Origin: Bacteroides sp.
GTDB taxonomy: Bacteria; Bacteroidota; Bacteroidia; Bacteroidales; Bacteroidaceae
Length of the DNA: 26,118 bases
NCBI GenBank assembly: GCA_019416685.1
Contig: DXWV01000070.1
Span: 86,808 to 112,925, forward strand
Reading direction: 5' to 3'
This document shows positions 1 through 6,103 of the stretch, piece by piece (the first letter of the stretch is position 1; the number at the start of each line of letters is the position of its first letter). The notes under the pieces are model-generated. The model saw only the letters and a program-made list of their open reading frames with translations, made no database searches and was not told the origin of the DNA. The translations under genes were made by a program, and so were the position numbers.

Positions 1-377
1 ATTCTGAGTGAATCTGAACCTTTTTCTTTTATAACAGAATCATTTAATTCTGTAATCTTATAAATGGATTCGGGTACGTTGAACAGTACGGTACTGTCGT
101 CCGGTTCGAAAAAGTAATAATTATAAAAAAATTGATAACCCATTGGAGGTAGAATTGCAGTTGAATCATATTTTATCATCAGTTGATATGGATAACGTTT
201 TATGATTTTACCGGAAAAACTAGATTGTCTAAAGTAAGATTTCTGTCTGGTAAAAATATGTTCCAAATCTGTCTGTATTTCATACAATGTATGACCAATT
301 ATAACAATAATAGTAAGTGCACATCCTGCGAAGATACTGGCTATAATTATTAATATTCTCTTTCTATTTTTCTTCAT
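1..377 (-). CDS. Probable immunity protein of toxin module A (partial, runs off left edge)
   Basis: This frame is open from ATG at 377 to the window edge, about 125 codons, with no stop. It starts inside the end of the preceding toxin-tip gene (14-nt overlap, stop of the tip at 364), so the two are translationally coupled. Residues about 7-29 form one strongly hydrophobic segment after a KKNRKR basic start (a signal anchor). The rest is hydrophilic and rich in Tyr/Phe, so it is probably periplasmic. I recognise no family. The immunity role is inferred from its position directly after a polymorphic-toxin tip and from a topology that would place it where a cell-wall or periplasmic toxin acts. 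It was missed by simple ORF calling because it has no stop inside the window. Confidence 0.6.
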   Translation of the reverse strand, partial: MKKNRKRILIIIASIFAGCALTIIVIIGHTLYEIQTDLEHIFTRQKSYFRQSSFSGKIIKRYPYQLMIKYDSTAILPPMGYQFFYNYYFFEPDDSTVLFNVPESIYKITELNDSVIKEKGSDSLR

Positions 378-1044
378 CTTCTATTATATTATTAATTTCA
401 TTCTGAATCTTTTCTTTGTTTTTCTTTATATTTTCAAATTGATTATTGGGTTTAGGGCTATTACCAACAGGAAGAACAATACCTGTACCTTTTTCTATTA
501 CAATTCTTACTGCATCGGCACAATTATTGGTTATTGGATTGTATTTTATATTCTTTTCATTAAAACCAACTTTTAGGATAGCAGCACTTGTCAAAATATC
601 ATTGTCCATTTTGGGAGAGGTTTCAAAAATTAACTTGTCAGTGTAGGGACTGTTTACTTTGTCTCCCTTCTTTATTATATCTATAGCATTTTCCATATTG
701 GGTTCATTACCTTTAAAATCAAGTTGTATTAAAGCCATTGTTCCCTCTGTGCCAGATGATATGGCACTTAAAGTACCACTGCTCCCTTCAACATCACCGC
801 CTAACGTCATATAATAATAATTTCCTCTTTTATCTTGTATTACTGCGCCCATATGTCCACGTCCACCAGCTCCATTTTTTGCTATAAGAATTGCTACGTC
901 TTTTCCGTCCGGGTCAATGTACTTCACCGGGTTATTCATACAATATGCATAAGGACTGATCGAATAATACTTTTCACAATGTGGGTCAATCGACATACTT
1001 TGTAATTCCGGCTTTAATTCGATCAGTGAGTCTGTATCGTCCAC
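364..1044 (-). CDS. Rhs-core fragment with C-terminal toxin tip A (permuted NlpC/P60-like)
   Basis: The 226 codons from a GTG at 1044 begin with a minimal Rhs-associated core: SISPYAYCMNNPV and KYIDPDGKD at residues 28-49, the usual junction in front of a variable toxin domain. The tip (residues 50-226) has a GHMG motif (His64) and, about 110 residues later, NNCAD (Cys175). The His-before-Cys order matches circularly permuted NlpC/P60 (papain-fold) enzymes, which include peptidases, amidases and acyltransferases; the assignment to this fold is inference from these motifs alone. The C-terminus is Lys/Glu rich. The reading frame continues upstream into the secreted carrier at 1057-1254 and is separated only by one TAA codon, so this is probably the second half of one ancestral secreted toxin. 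The start at GTG 1044 is a weak choice: no clear Shine-Dalgarno, 12 nt after the stop. Confidence 0.7.
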   Translation of the reverse strand: MDDTDSLIELKPELQSMSIDPHCEKYYSISPYAYCMNNPVKYIDPDGKDVAILIAKNGAGGRGHMGAVIQDKRGNYYYMTLGGDVEGSSGTLSAISSGTEGTMALIQLDFKGNEPNMENAIDIIKKGDKVNSPYTDKLIFETSPKMDNDILTSAAILKVGFNEKNIKYNPITNNCADAVRIVIEKGTGIVLPVGNSPKPNNQFENIKKNKEKIQNEINNIIEDEEK

Positions 1045-1660
1045 AAATCCAACTGCTTAGTTTGTTTTTGTGTTGAATAATACCTCACCAATTTCCACAA
1101 TCTCCTCCTGATCGTGAAACTCTTTCTTTTCACCAAAAGTATATACATCTGCTTTATAACCTAAACGGGCAAACGGATTGCCTTCAGCATGCTGCGCTTG
1201 TAACTTAAAACAAGTTGCAATTACTAAAATGACGAGTCCTGTAAATTTCTTCATATCCGTATCTTATTTAAGATTATTATTTCACTGTTTTTCTCATAAC
1301 GGGCTGAGGGTGTTTAACATCCTCTTTTTTAAGTTTATCCACATGACGTAACCAACGTGCGTAAATCTCTTTGGGCATATCTTCATAACCGCTATCGTTA
1401 ATTTCTTTGTAAAGTTGGTGCATACGTTCATGATGTTTGTAAGCTTCCGGAGAGATTCTTTTTAAAGTTTCCGGATTGGGAGCGTTCAATAATCGGGCAA
1501 TTTCTAAGGTCAGTCTGGTTTCATAATTAGCTTCCATAATCTTACTATAGATATCATGCGGTGCATAAATCTCTGCTGTATGTATGCAATTCAAAATGAA
1601 TGGATCATAACCATATTTCATAAGGTAATATTGTCCTAACATGGTAAGCAGGGAAGCAAC
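899..1660. repeat. Long direct repeat, copy A (core of toxin module)
   Basis: By eye this segment matches 4404-5165 without indels at a constant offset of 3505 bp. I find only three differences, at 925, 934 and 961, and none from 962 to 1660. The repeat starts exactly at the codons for the DPDGKD core/tip junction and ends inside the transglutaminase-like gene, where the second copy has its deletion. It covers the C-terminal third of the transglutaminase-like gene, the carrier, the TAA and the Rhs core. Confidence 0.93.
1057..1254 (-). CDS. Secreted N-terminal carrier of Rhs-type toxin A, ended by in-frame TAA
   Basis: 65 codons encode a Sec signal peptide (MKKFTGLVILVIATCFKLQAQ, cleavage likely after LQA) and a short conserved-looking domain with NPFARLGYKADVYTFG and IVEIGEVLFNTKTN. 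From memory, segments of this kind sit at the front of repeat-less Rhs-core proteins in Bacteroidota, where the reading continues as something like 'NTKT-x-x-VGFV'. Here the codon after Asn65 is TAA, and the same frame continues as AVGFVDDTDS into the Rhs core. The stop is a single sense-to-nonsense change (AAA, GAA or CAA would fit). It lies 22 nt after the transglutaminase-like gene, in one transcription unit. It is identical to the product at 4562-4759. Confidence 0.65.
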   Translation of the reverse strand: MKKFTGLVILVIATCFKLQAQHAEGNPFARLGYKADVYTFGEKKEFHDQEEIVEIGEVLFNTKTN

Positions 1661-2614
1661 TGTTTCCTTTTTGCTTAGTGGCGTCATATAAAGTTTGTTA
1701 CGAATAGCTTCACTTTTGATATAACTGTTGTTCATGTAGTGGTAATCACTCAAGATAGAGCGGCAGGTTAGCTCCAGATTATACCAGGCACCTTTATCAT
1801 CCTGTATCTTCACAAACGAATGTCGGGGTGCTAAAGAGAGATAAGCTTTTGCTCCTAATCTTTCTGCCAGAATCAGATAGAGAAGAGGCATGGAATGACA
1901 CTGCCCTACATTGGTTGCCAGCAGAGTTGTTACAAAATGGCTGGTGAAATTCTTTTGGCTGTCGTAGTCGTCCAGATTGTATTTCAAGGGATAGTGGGTG
2001 ATTGTCTTTTCCGTTCCGGGTTGCTTGATATTCAACGTATCGGTAAGCAGACTGAAGATTACCATGTTTTGGGCCAGTCCGTCATGTGGGTCAAGTTTTA
2101 ATTCTTTCATTCGCCATTTGCAATAGTCCACTCTTTCATTGATGCTCTTTTGGAAATTATCAAAGTTCAATTGATTACCCGAATAGGCATTTTCTATCAG
2201 AAAGACGGCTCTTTCAATATTTAGAGGAATGGAATCGGATAACATGCTGCTGAGTTCCTGATAGGCAGAACGAAAGTATTCCGTACCGGGTACGCCTGCC
2301 TGGGATGGAAAACCGCGTTGTGCCAGAGAGTGGGCTATGTTTTGGTGTTCCTCAATCTCTCTCATCATACAGATTGCTGCATTTATCTCTTGTTGTGCTC
2401 TTTGATTACGTCGCACTAATTCATTAGGATCATATGCATTATTGGGCTGTTCTCTCTTAATAAAAGGAGATGAAGGATTGGAGTGAATTCGTGAATTGAT
2501 GTTTATTCCATAAGTATCCATCGTGGCAGCCTGGGGGACCGGAATAACAGGTAATTGAGCATATAGGTGCCAACTACATAAGATGGCGAAGAATATGGTT
2601 AACGATTTCTTCAT
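1277..2614 (-). CDS. Secreted transglutaminase-like protein of toxin module A
   Basis: About 445 residues from ATG at 2614. This start is preferred to an upstream TTG at 2644 because it begins a good signal peptide (KKSLTIFFAILCSWHLYAQ, cleavage after YA) and is the start conserved in the second copy. The middle carries a cysteine-protease/transglutaminase-like triad pattern: Cys239 in VGQCHSMPLLY, His265 in APRHSFVKI, and Asn279/Glu281 in WYNLE. Spacing and flanking hydrophobics fit transglutaminase-core (SirB1-like) proteins. The C-terminal third is helical, possibly TPR-like, and basic. It is the first gene of the module, 22 nt before the carrier gene, and its duplication with the carrier implies a shared job such as processing, anchoring or releasing the toxin in the periplasm. 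That role is inference; no substrate is evident. Confidence 0.75.
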   Translation of the reverse strand: MKKSLTIFFAILCSWHLYAQLPVIPVPQAATMDTYGININSRIHSNPSSPFIKREQPNNAYDPNELVRRNQRAQQEINAAICMMREIEEHQNIAHSLAQRGFPSQAGVPGTEYFRSAYQELSSMLSDSIPLNIERAVFLIENAYSGNQLNFDNFQKSINERVDYCKWRMKELKLDPHDGLAQNMVIFSLLTDTLNIKQPGTEKTITHYPLKYNLDDYDSQKNFTSHFVTTLLATNVGQCHSMPLLYLILAERLGAKAYLSLAPRHSFVKIQDDKGAWYNLELTCRSILSDYHYMNNSYIKSEAIRNKLYMTPLSKKETVASLLTMLGQYYLMKYGYDPFILNCIHTAEIYAPHDIYSKIMEANYETRLTLEIARLLNAPNPETLKRISPEAYKHHERMHQLYKEINDSGYEDMPKEIYARWLRHVDKLKKEDVKHPQPVMRKTVK

Positions 2615-2671
2615 TTTAGCAGTTGATAATGATAATATTCGCAATATAAGGATTTATTGTTGACTAATCAA
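2518..2671. repeat. Direct repeat, copy A (promoter and signal peptide of module)
   Basis: Matches 5165-5317 with one single-base gap and a handful of substitutions. It contains the first codons of the transglutaminase-like gene and its upstream promoter. Together with 899-1660 it shows that the whole left part of the module was once duplicated and that 858 bp were later lost from the other copy. Confidence 0.88.
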
Positions 2672-2674
2672 GAA
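2641..2674 (-). promoter_or_regulatory. Putative Bacteroides-type promoter of toxin module A
   Basis: Reading the minus strand, TTG, 20 nt, then TATATTGC lies about 30 nt before the ATG at 2614, close to the Bacteroides consensus TTTG-N19-21-TAnnTTTG. The copy before module B (5290-5319) has a better TTTG at the -33 box and the same TATATTGC, so the arrangement is conserved. Not a perfect -7 match. Confidence 0.4.
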
Positions 2675-3535
2675 TATTCTTAGAAAGGTGTATGGGAGTC
2701 AGAAAAATAAATGTAGTAAGCGCTTTTCTAATTATCGAAAATAGAGGAATGGAAATATAAAATAAGCTGTAATTACTGTTCAAATAATAGATTCAGTCTT
2801 AACATTTAAAGTTACTATCAAGTTGGGTATACAGTATCCGGCAACCAATCACAATTATATCAATAATCAATAGTATTGATAGCGTTTTGATATTCTTTTT
2901 AGAAAATAATGTTTTCATTGTGTACTTGTTTTTTTTACAAAATGAACTTTCCCTGTGTCAGAATATAGTAATGGATTTCTTGACGTTTTTACATGGTTTT
3001 TCTTTATTAATATTTTAAAGAGTTATTACATGACTTTGTATTTTGATATTCCAACCATACCATTGTACATTTATGGTATAAATCATTTGTTCCGAGGTAA
3101 CACTCTAATCGTTTTGCATTTAATAATTAAGGTGTCCGGTTCTATGCTCTCGTTTTTGAAATTAGTTTAATAATTTAATCTGTTGATTATGAGTTAAAAT
3201 AAGGGCGTTTTTAGACACGATTTTATCTCTTTAAAATACATCGTAATTTTCTTTGTTTGTATCCTCCATATAATATATGGTTATCAGTACTTTAGGAAAT
3301 CAACAATTTTTTGACCTAAAAATTGGAACGGCAAACTGGATACCCTATATAATAAATCTAATTTAGATTAACTCTAATATTATTAAAGTAAACAATATTA
3401 TTTTAATGGAATTTGTGTATAATATTTTCGATCAATCTCGACTGCTTATTAATCTTTGTGATTGATTGTTTTTTCTATTTAAGTTGAGACTCTTTGATAA
3501 CTTGTTACTTTAACTCTTAGGAAGTTATTGTTACT
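2672..3535. other. AT-rich intergenic region between the two toxin modules
   Basis: About 860 bp of very AT-rich sequence without a convincing complete gene. I read both strands: apart from the 39-codon ORF at 2799-2918, only a 71-codon plus-strand ORF at 2955-3170 occurs, with no support. No transposase, tRNA or clear terminator was seen. The stretch just after the stop of the gene at 3536 has two GTTACTTTAA copies and a weak TAACT...AGTTA hairpin at 3511-3527, without a convincing T-run. Confidence 0.6.
2799..2918 (-). CDS. Possible remnant of an immunity gene (39 codons)
   Basis: From ATG at 2918 to TAA at 2799 the minus strand encodes 39 residues: a basic start (KTLFSKKNIK), a hydrophobic stretch (SILLIIDIIVIGC) and a short polar tail. 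It resembles the signal-anchor start of the probable immunity protein at 1-377 in style, not in alignable sequence. It lies between module B and module A in the common transcription direction, where a cassette displaced by duplication would leave a broken immunity gene. It may equally be a chance ORF in AT-rich DNA. Confidence 0.22.
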   Translation of the reverse strand: MKTLFSKKNIKTLSILLIIDIIVIGCRILYTQLDSNFKC

Positions 3536-3853
3536 TTAATCTTTTTGCTTATCTCTTATTATTTTTAGAATGTATAATGTGAATAAAATAGTTACTATTT
3601 CCGAAAATAATGCAGGATAGAAAACGAAGCCATACATAACATCGGTTTTAAAAGGCCATAATTTCCATAATAGTAAGGATAATAGGATTGCGCTACCTAA
3701 TTGAGATATTATTGTAAAAACAACAACATTTAATCTGTTTTTTCCTTTAATAATAAAGAATAGTAAAAAAGTGCTCAATATGAAAATAATACTTCCCAAA
3801 TATATATTTAGCAGAATTAGCTCTGGTAATGAAATAAAGTTGCCATTTTCCAT
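3536..3853 (-). CDS. Multi-pass membrane protein, probable immunity protein of module B
   Basis: 105 residues with three predicted membrane helices (about residues 10-36, 41-64 and 75-98), short loops and a basic C-terminus (KIIRDKQKD). It starts 3 nt after the stop of toxin tip B, so the two are one translational unit. I do not recognise a family. Position directly behind a polymorphic-toxin tip is the main reason for calling it an immunity protein. Its all-membrane topology differs from the single-anchor protein behind tip A, as expected for unrelated toxin/immunity pairs. Base composition is very AT-rich, unlike the neighbours right of 6100. Confidence 0.6.
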   Translation of the reverse strand: MENGNFISLPELILLNIYLGSIIFILSTFLLFFIIKGKNRLNVVVFTIISQLGSAILLSLLLWKLWPFKTDVMYGFVFYPALFSEIVTILFTLYILKIIRDKQKD

Positions 3854-3856
3854 TTT

Positions 3857-4549
3857 TTATTTAAATTCGGATTTTTTTGTTATAGGATTGTATATTATTG
3901 TTTTGAATTTATCTTGATATTCCCCAACTATGCTATTGGGGCGTGGGTCAACAATGCTAGGTGCTGTTTTATTAACTTTTTCGTCCTGATTTATAACATC
4001 AGCAGCAAATGTTCCACAGTTATTGCCAGTAAGACTATATGCTTTTCTGTTAGGGTTTGAGTTCTCTTTTTTCTTTGTCTCAGCATATTTATTCATGTTT
4101 TCAAAGTTATCGCTTTCAATATAAGCACCATCTATGCGTCCGTTTTGCCCAGCCTCTTTAGATAATTCTCCCATGACTTTATTTAATGATGTAAGGGTTG
4201 GTCTTCCATCTTTTCCTATTTTAACATTAGAAACTGTTATATTACGCACTTCTCCTTTACCTTCTTTATCATATCGACCATATTCATAATATTTTGTAAG
4301 TCCTGTTTTATTATTTATAAGGAGTACTCCTGCATGTCCCAAATTGCCTAATTTGCCAACAGGTGTCGAAATCTTATAATCGGGATAAACTATGAGAACA
4401 GCATCTTTTCCGTCCGGGTCAATGTACTTTACCGGGTTGTTCATACAATATGCATAAGGACTGATTGAATAATACTTTTCACAATGTGGGTCAATCGACA
4501 TACTTTGTAATTCCGGCTTTAATTCGATCAGTGAGTCTGTATCGTCCAC
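3857..4549 (-). CDS. Rhs-core fragment with C-terminal toxin tip B (permuted NlpC/P60-like)
   Basis: 230 codons from GTG at 4549. Residues 1-49 are identical to the module A protein (Rhs core, ending DPDGKD). From residue 50 the sequence is unrelated to tip A at the level I can align by eye, but it has the same logic: LGHAGVLLIN with His72 and, about 105 residues later, GNNCGTFAADVI with Cys178. The His...NNC order suggests a permuted NlpC/P60-like hydrolase or amidase. The switch from identity to no similarity exactly after the core motif is the hallmark of tip exchange in Rhs/polymorphic toxins. As in copy A, it is preceded in frame by a TAA and the secreted carrier. The membrane protein 3 nt downstream is the likely immunity partner. 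Confidence 0.72.
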   Translation of the reverse strand: MDDTDSLIELKPELQSMSIDPHCEKYYSISPYAYCMNNPVKYIDPDGKDAVLIVYPDYKISTPVGKLGNLGHAGVLLINNKTGLTKYYEYGRYDKEGKGEVRNITVSNVKIGKDGRPTLTSLNKVMGELSKEAGQNGRIDGAYIESDNFENMNKYAETKKKENSNPNRKAYSLTGNNCGTFAADVINQDEKVNKTAPSIVDPRPNSIVGEYQDKFKTIIYNPITKKSEFK

Positions 4550-5165
4550 AAATCCAACTGCTTAGTTTGTTTTTGTGTTGAATAATACCTCACCAATTTC
4601 CACAATCTCCTCCTGATCGTGAAACTCTTTCTTTTCACCAAAAGTATATACATCTGCTTTATAACCTAAACGGGCAAACGGATTGCCTTCAGCATGCTGC
4701 GCTTGTAACTTAAAACAAGTTGCAATTACTAAAATGACGAGTCCTGTAAATTTCTTCATATCCGTATCTTATTTAAGATTATTATTTCACTGTTTTTCTC
4801 ATAACGGGCTGAGGGTGTTTAACATCCTCTTTTTTAAGTTTATCCACATGACGTAACCAACGTGCGTAAATCTCTTTGGGCATATCTTCATAACCGCTAT
4901 CGTTAATTTCTTTGTAAAGTTGGTGCATACGTTCATGATGTTTGTAAGCTTCCGGAGAGATTCTTTTTAAAGTTTCCGGATTGGGAGCGTTCAATAATCG
5001 GGCAATTTCTAAGGTCAGTCTGGTTTCATAATTAGCTTCCATAATCTTACTATAGATATCATGCGGTGCATAAATCTCTGCTGTATGTATGCAATTCAAA
5101 ATGAATGGATCATAACCATATTTCATAAGGTAATATTGTCCTAACATGGTAAGCAGGGAAGCAAC
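4404..5165. repeat. Long direct repeat, copy B (core of toxin module)
   Basis: Second copy of 899-1660. The three differences from copy A lie at 4430, 4439 and 4466, all in the first 63 bp next to the tip junction and all in third codon positions of synonymous codons (Val, Asn, Ser). The remaining 699 bp look identical, implying a recent duplication or ongoing gene conversion. Confidence 0.93.
4562..4759 (-). CDS. Secreted N-terminal carrier of Rhs-type toxin B, ended by in-frame TAA
   Basis: 65 residues identical to the product at 1057-1254: signal peptide cleaved after LQA, then the NPFARLGYKADVYTFG segment, ending NTKTN. The following TAA lies in frame with the Rhs core and tip B, exactly as in copy A. 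It is preceded by 22 nt and the decayed transglutaminase-like gene, so in this module it is the first intact secreted product. Confidence 0.65.
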   Translation of the reverse strand: MKKFTGLVILVIATCFKLQAQHAEGNPFARLGYKADVYTFGEKKEFHDQEEIVEIGEVLFNTKTN

Positions 5166-5260
5166 CATAGTGGCGGGCTGGGGGCCGGAATAACAGGTAA
5201 TTGAGCATATAGGTGCCAACTACATAAGATGGCGAAGAATATGGTTAACAATTTCTTCAT
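4782..5260 (-). pseudogene. Decayed transglutaminase-like gene of module B
   Basis: The gene keeps its ATG (5260), signal peptide (KKLLTIFFAILCSWHLYAQ) and C-terminal third, but the middle is gone, including the Cys/His/Asn triad. Aligned to the intact copy, 858 bp (286 codons, in frame) are missing with a one-base junction overlap at 5165. A separate single-base loss near 5183 shifts the frame, so translation from the conserved ATG stops after about 39 residues. A longer ORF of 145 codons starting at 5219 is only the shifted frame joined to the old C-terminus and lacks a signal peptide. Restoring the one base would give an in-frame miniature protein, so the large deletion probably came first. 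Confidence 0.85.
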
Positions 5261-5317
5261 GGTAGCAGTTGATAATGATAATATTCGCAATATAAGGATT
5301 TATTATTGACTAATCAA
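5165..5317. repeat. Direct repeat, copy B (promoter and signal peptide of module)
   Basis: Matches 2518-2671 with one base missing. It ends just upstream of a TTTG-N20-TATATTGC promoter-like pair read on the minus strand (about 5288-5319). Beyond 5317 the two copies diverge abruptly, marking the right edge of the duplicated unit. Confidence 0.88.
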
Positions 5318-5320
5318 AAA
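5288..5320 (-). promoter_or_regulatory. Putative Bacteroides-type promoter of toxin module B
   Basis: On the minus strand TTTG is followed by 20 nt and TATATTGC, about 30 nt before the ATG at 5260. The spacing fits the Bacteroides -33/-7 arrangement; the -7 box is one or two bases off TAnnTTTG. Because the first gene is broken here, this promoter would mainly serve the carrier, tip B and its immunity gene. Confidence 0.42.
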
Positions 5321-5393
5321 AAATACTGGAAAAGTGAGAGTAAGTAGAGAAATAATCCCTTTCCTCACCAATACACATTTGTTTTCTTATGTT

Positions 5394-5415
5394 ATGGTAT
5401 CGAATGCAATACCAT
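5394..5415. promoter_or_regulatory. Operator-like inverted repeat
   Basis: A perfect 7-bp inverted repeat, ATGGTAT-N8-ATACCAT, spans 22 bp, about 75 bp upstream of the putative module B promoter. The size and symmetry suit a dimeric repressor site. No regulator gene is next to it, so function is unproven. Confidence 0.25.
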
Positions 5416-5634
5416 GATGGAATTGATAAAAGTTTAAAGAAATGCAGTTATCCTGTCTTTTTGTTCTTATATGATCGTTTTTCATAACACACTTATTTTG
5501 ATTATTGCTATAACTGGAGAATGAATAGCATAATAATGTAAATTATTACCCCTGTTTTATTGCATAATCTTCTTTTATTTGGATAGTTATGCATATTTAC
5601 CCGGCATGTTATCTTAATTTTCCCTATATGAAAA

Positions 5635-5696
5635 GTTCGGTTCCTCTACGAGGAACAACCCGAACCTCGTAGAGAAACGACTCGAGACTCTACGAG
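5635..5696. repeat. Nested and competing inverted repeats (three CTCTACGAG motifs)
   Basis: CTCTACGAG occurs at 5644-5652, as its complement CTCGTAGAG at 5666-5674, and again forward at 5688-5696: start-to-start 22 bp each time. Copy 2 can pair with copy 1 (10-bp stem, 11-nt loop, 5644-5674) or with copy 3 (9-bp stem, 13-nt loop). Copy 1 can also fold on itself (TTCCTC-TAC-GAGGAA, 5641-5655) inside an outer GTTCGG/CCGAAC stem (5635-5640 with 5660-5665). No T-run follows on either strand, so it is not a simple terminator. It may be a protein-binding array, an RNA switch or a dispersed repeat. Confidence 0.6.
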
Positions 5697-6074
5697 AAAA
5701 AATAAAACCGCCTTAAAAGACGTTTTAGGACGCTAACTGACGACTAAATTCACTCAAATTTTAATTATTAAAAGTATAATCAAAGAGATTCATAAAGTTG
5801 AATTGTGTAACGAATATCAAAAGAACAAGATGTTTTTGTTATGTAATTCTCCGAAAACCGTGCAATGAGGATTGTCAAAATCGGAAATGCCGAAGATTTT
5901 TATCACTTGTGAGAAACCTTCCTTGAATTAGAGGATTCCAGAGGATCAGGAATGTCACTTTGTCAAATTGTAAGTAGGCGTGTACTGTATATTTCGGTCA
6001 TAGAACATTCACCTATTAGAACTTACTTTCTTGTTCTTTGCCTTTTCCTTATCAATAATTCAAAAGAAACTTTG

Positions 6075-6082
6075 TATCTTTG
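6075..6082 (+). promoter_or_regulatory. Consensus Bacteroides -7 box for the four-gene operon
   Basis: TATCTTTG is an exact TAnnTTTG match, 21 nt before the first candidate ATG (6104) and 39 nt before the second (6122). A matching TTTG -33 box at 19-21 nt spacing is not obvious; the nearest TTTG (6037-6040) is too far away. Confidence 0.5.
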
Positions 6083-6103
6083 AACACTGTAATGCCTTCA
6101 TAA

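Larger units (their letters stand above)
5318..6103. other. Intergenic region between toxin locus and alpha-2-macroglobulin operon
   Basis: About 785 bp with no gene I can support. It holds, in order, the operator-like repeat at 5394-5415, an AT palindrome TAATAAT-GTAA-ATTATTA at 5531-5548, the CTCTACGAG cluster at 5635-5696, a weak TAAAA-GACG-TTTTA hairpin just after 5710, and the promoter box at 6075. The divergent genes on either side (minus strand left, plus strand right) mean both must be driven from here. Confidence 0.65.

Noticed and set aside
1057..1059. The TAA as a simple sequencing error
   Set aside because: It appears in both copies; however, because the copies are identical here, assembly copying cannot be fully excluded, so it is kept as a finding with resequencing proposed.
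2955..3170. 71-codon plus-strand ORF between toxin modules
   Set aside because: Composition follows the AT-rich background, no recognisable motif, no promoter or ribosome site, and opposite in direction to all local genes.
4782..5219. 145-codon ORF as an intact gene
   Set aside because: Its first ~17 residues are the shifted frame of the old signal peptide; comparison with the intact copy at 1277-2614 shows a deletion plus a frameshift.
5640..5700. CRISPR array in the CTCTACGAG cluster
   Set aside because: Only three 9-bp units in alternating orientation with 13-bp spacers and no cas genes; far too short for repeats and spacers.
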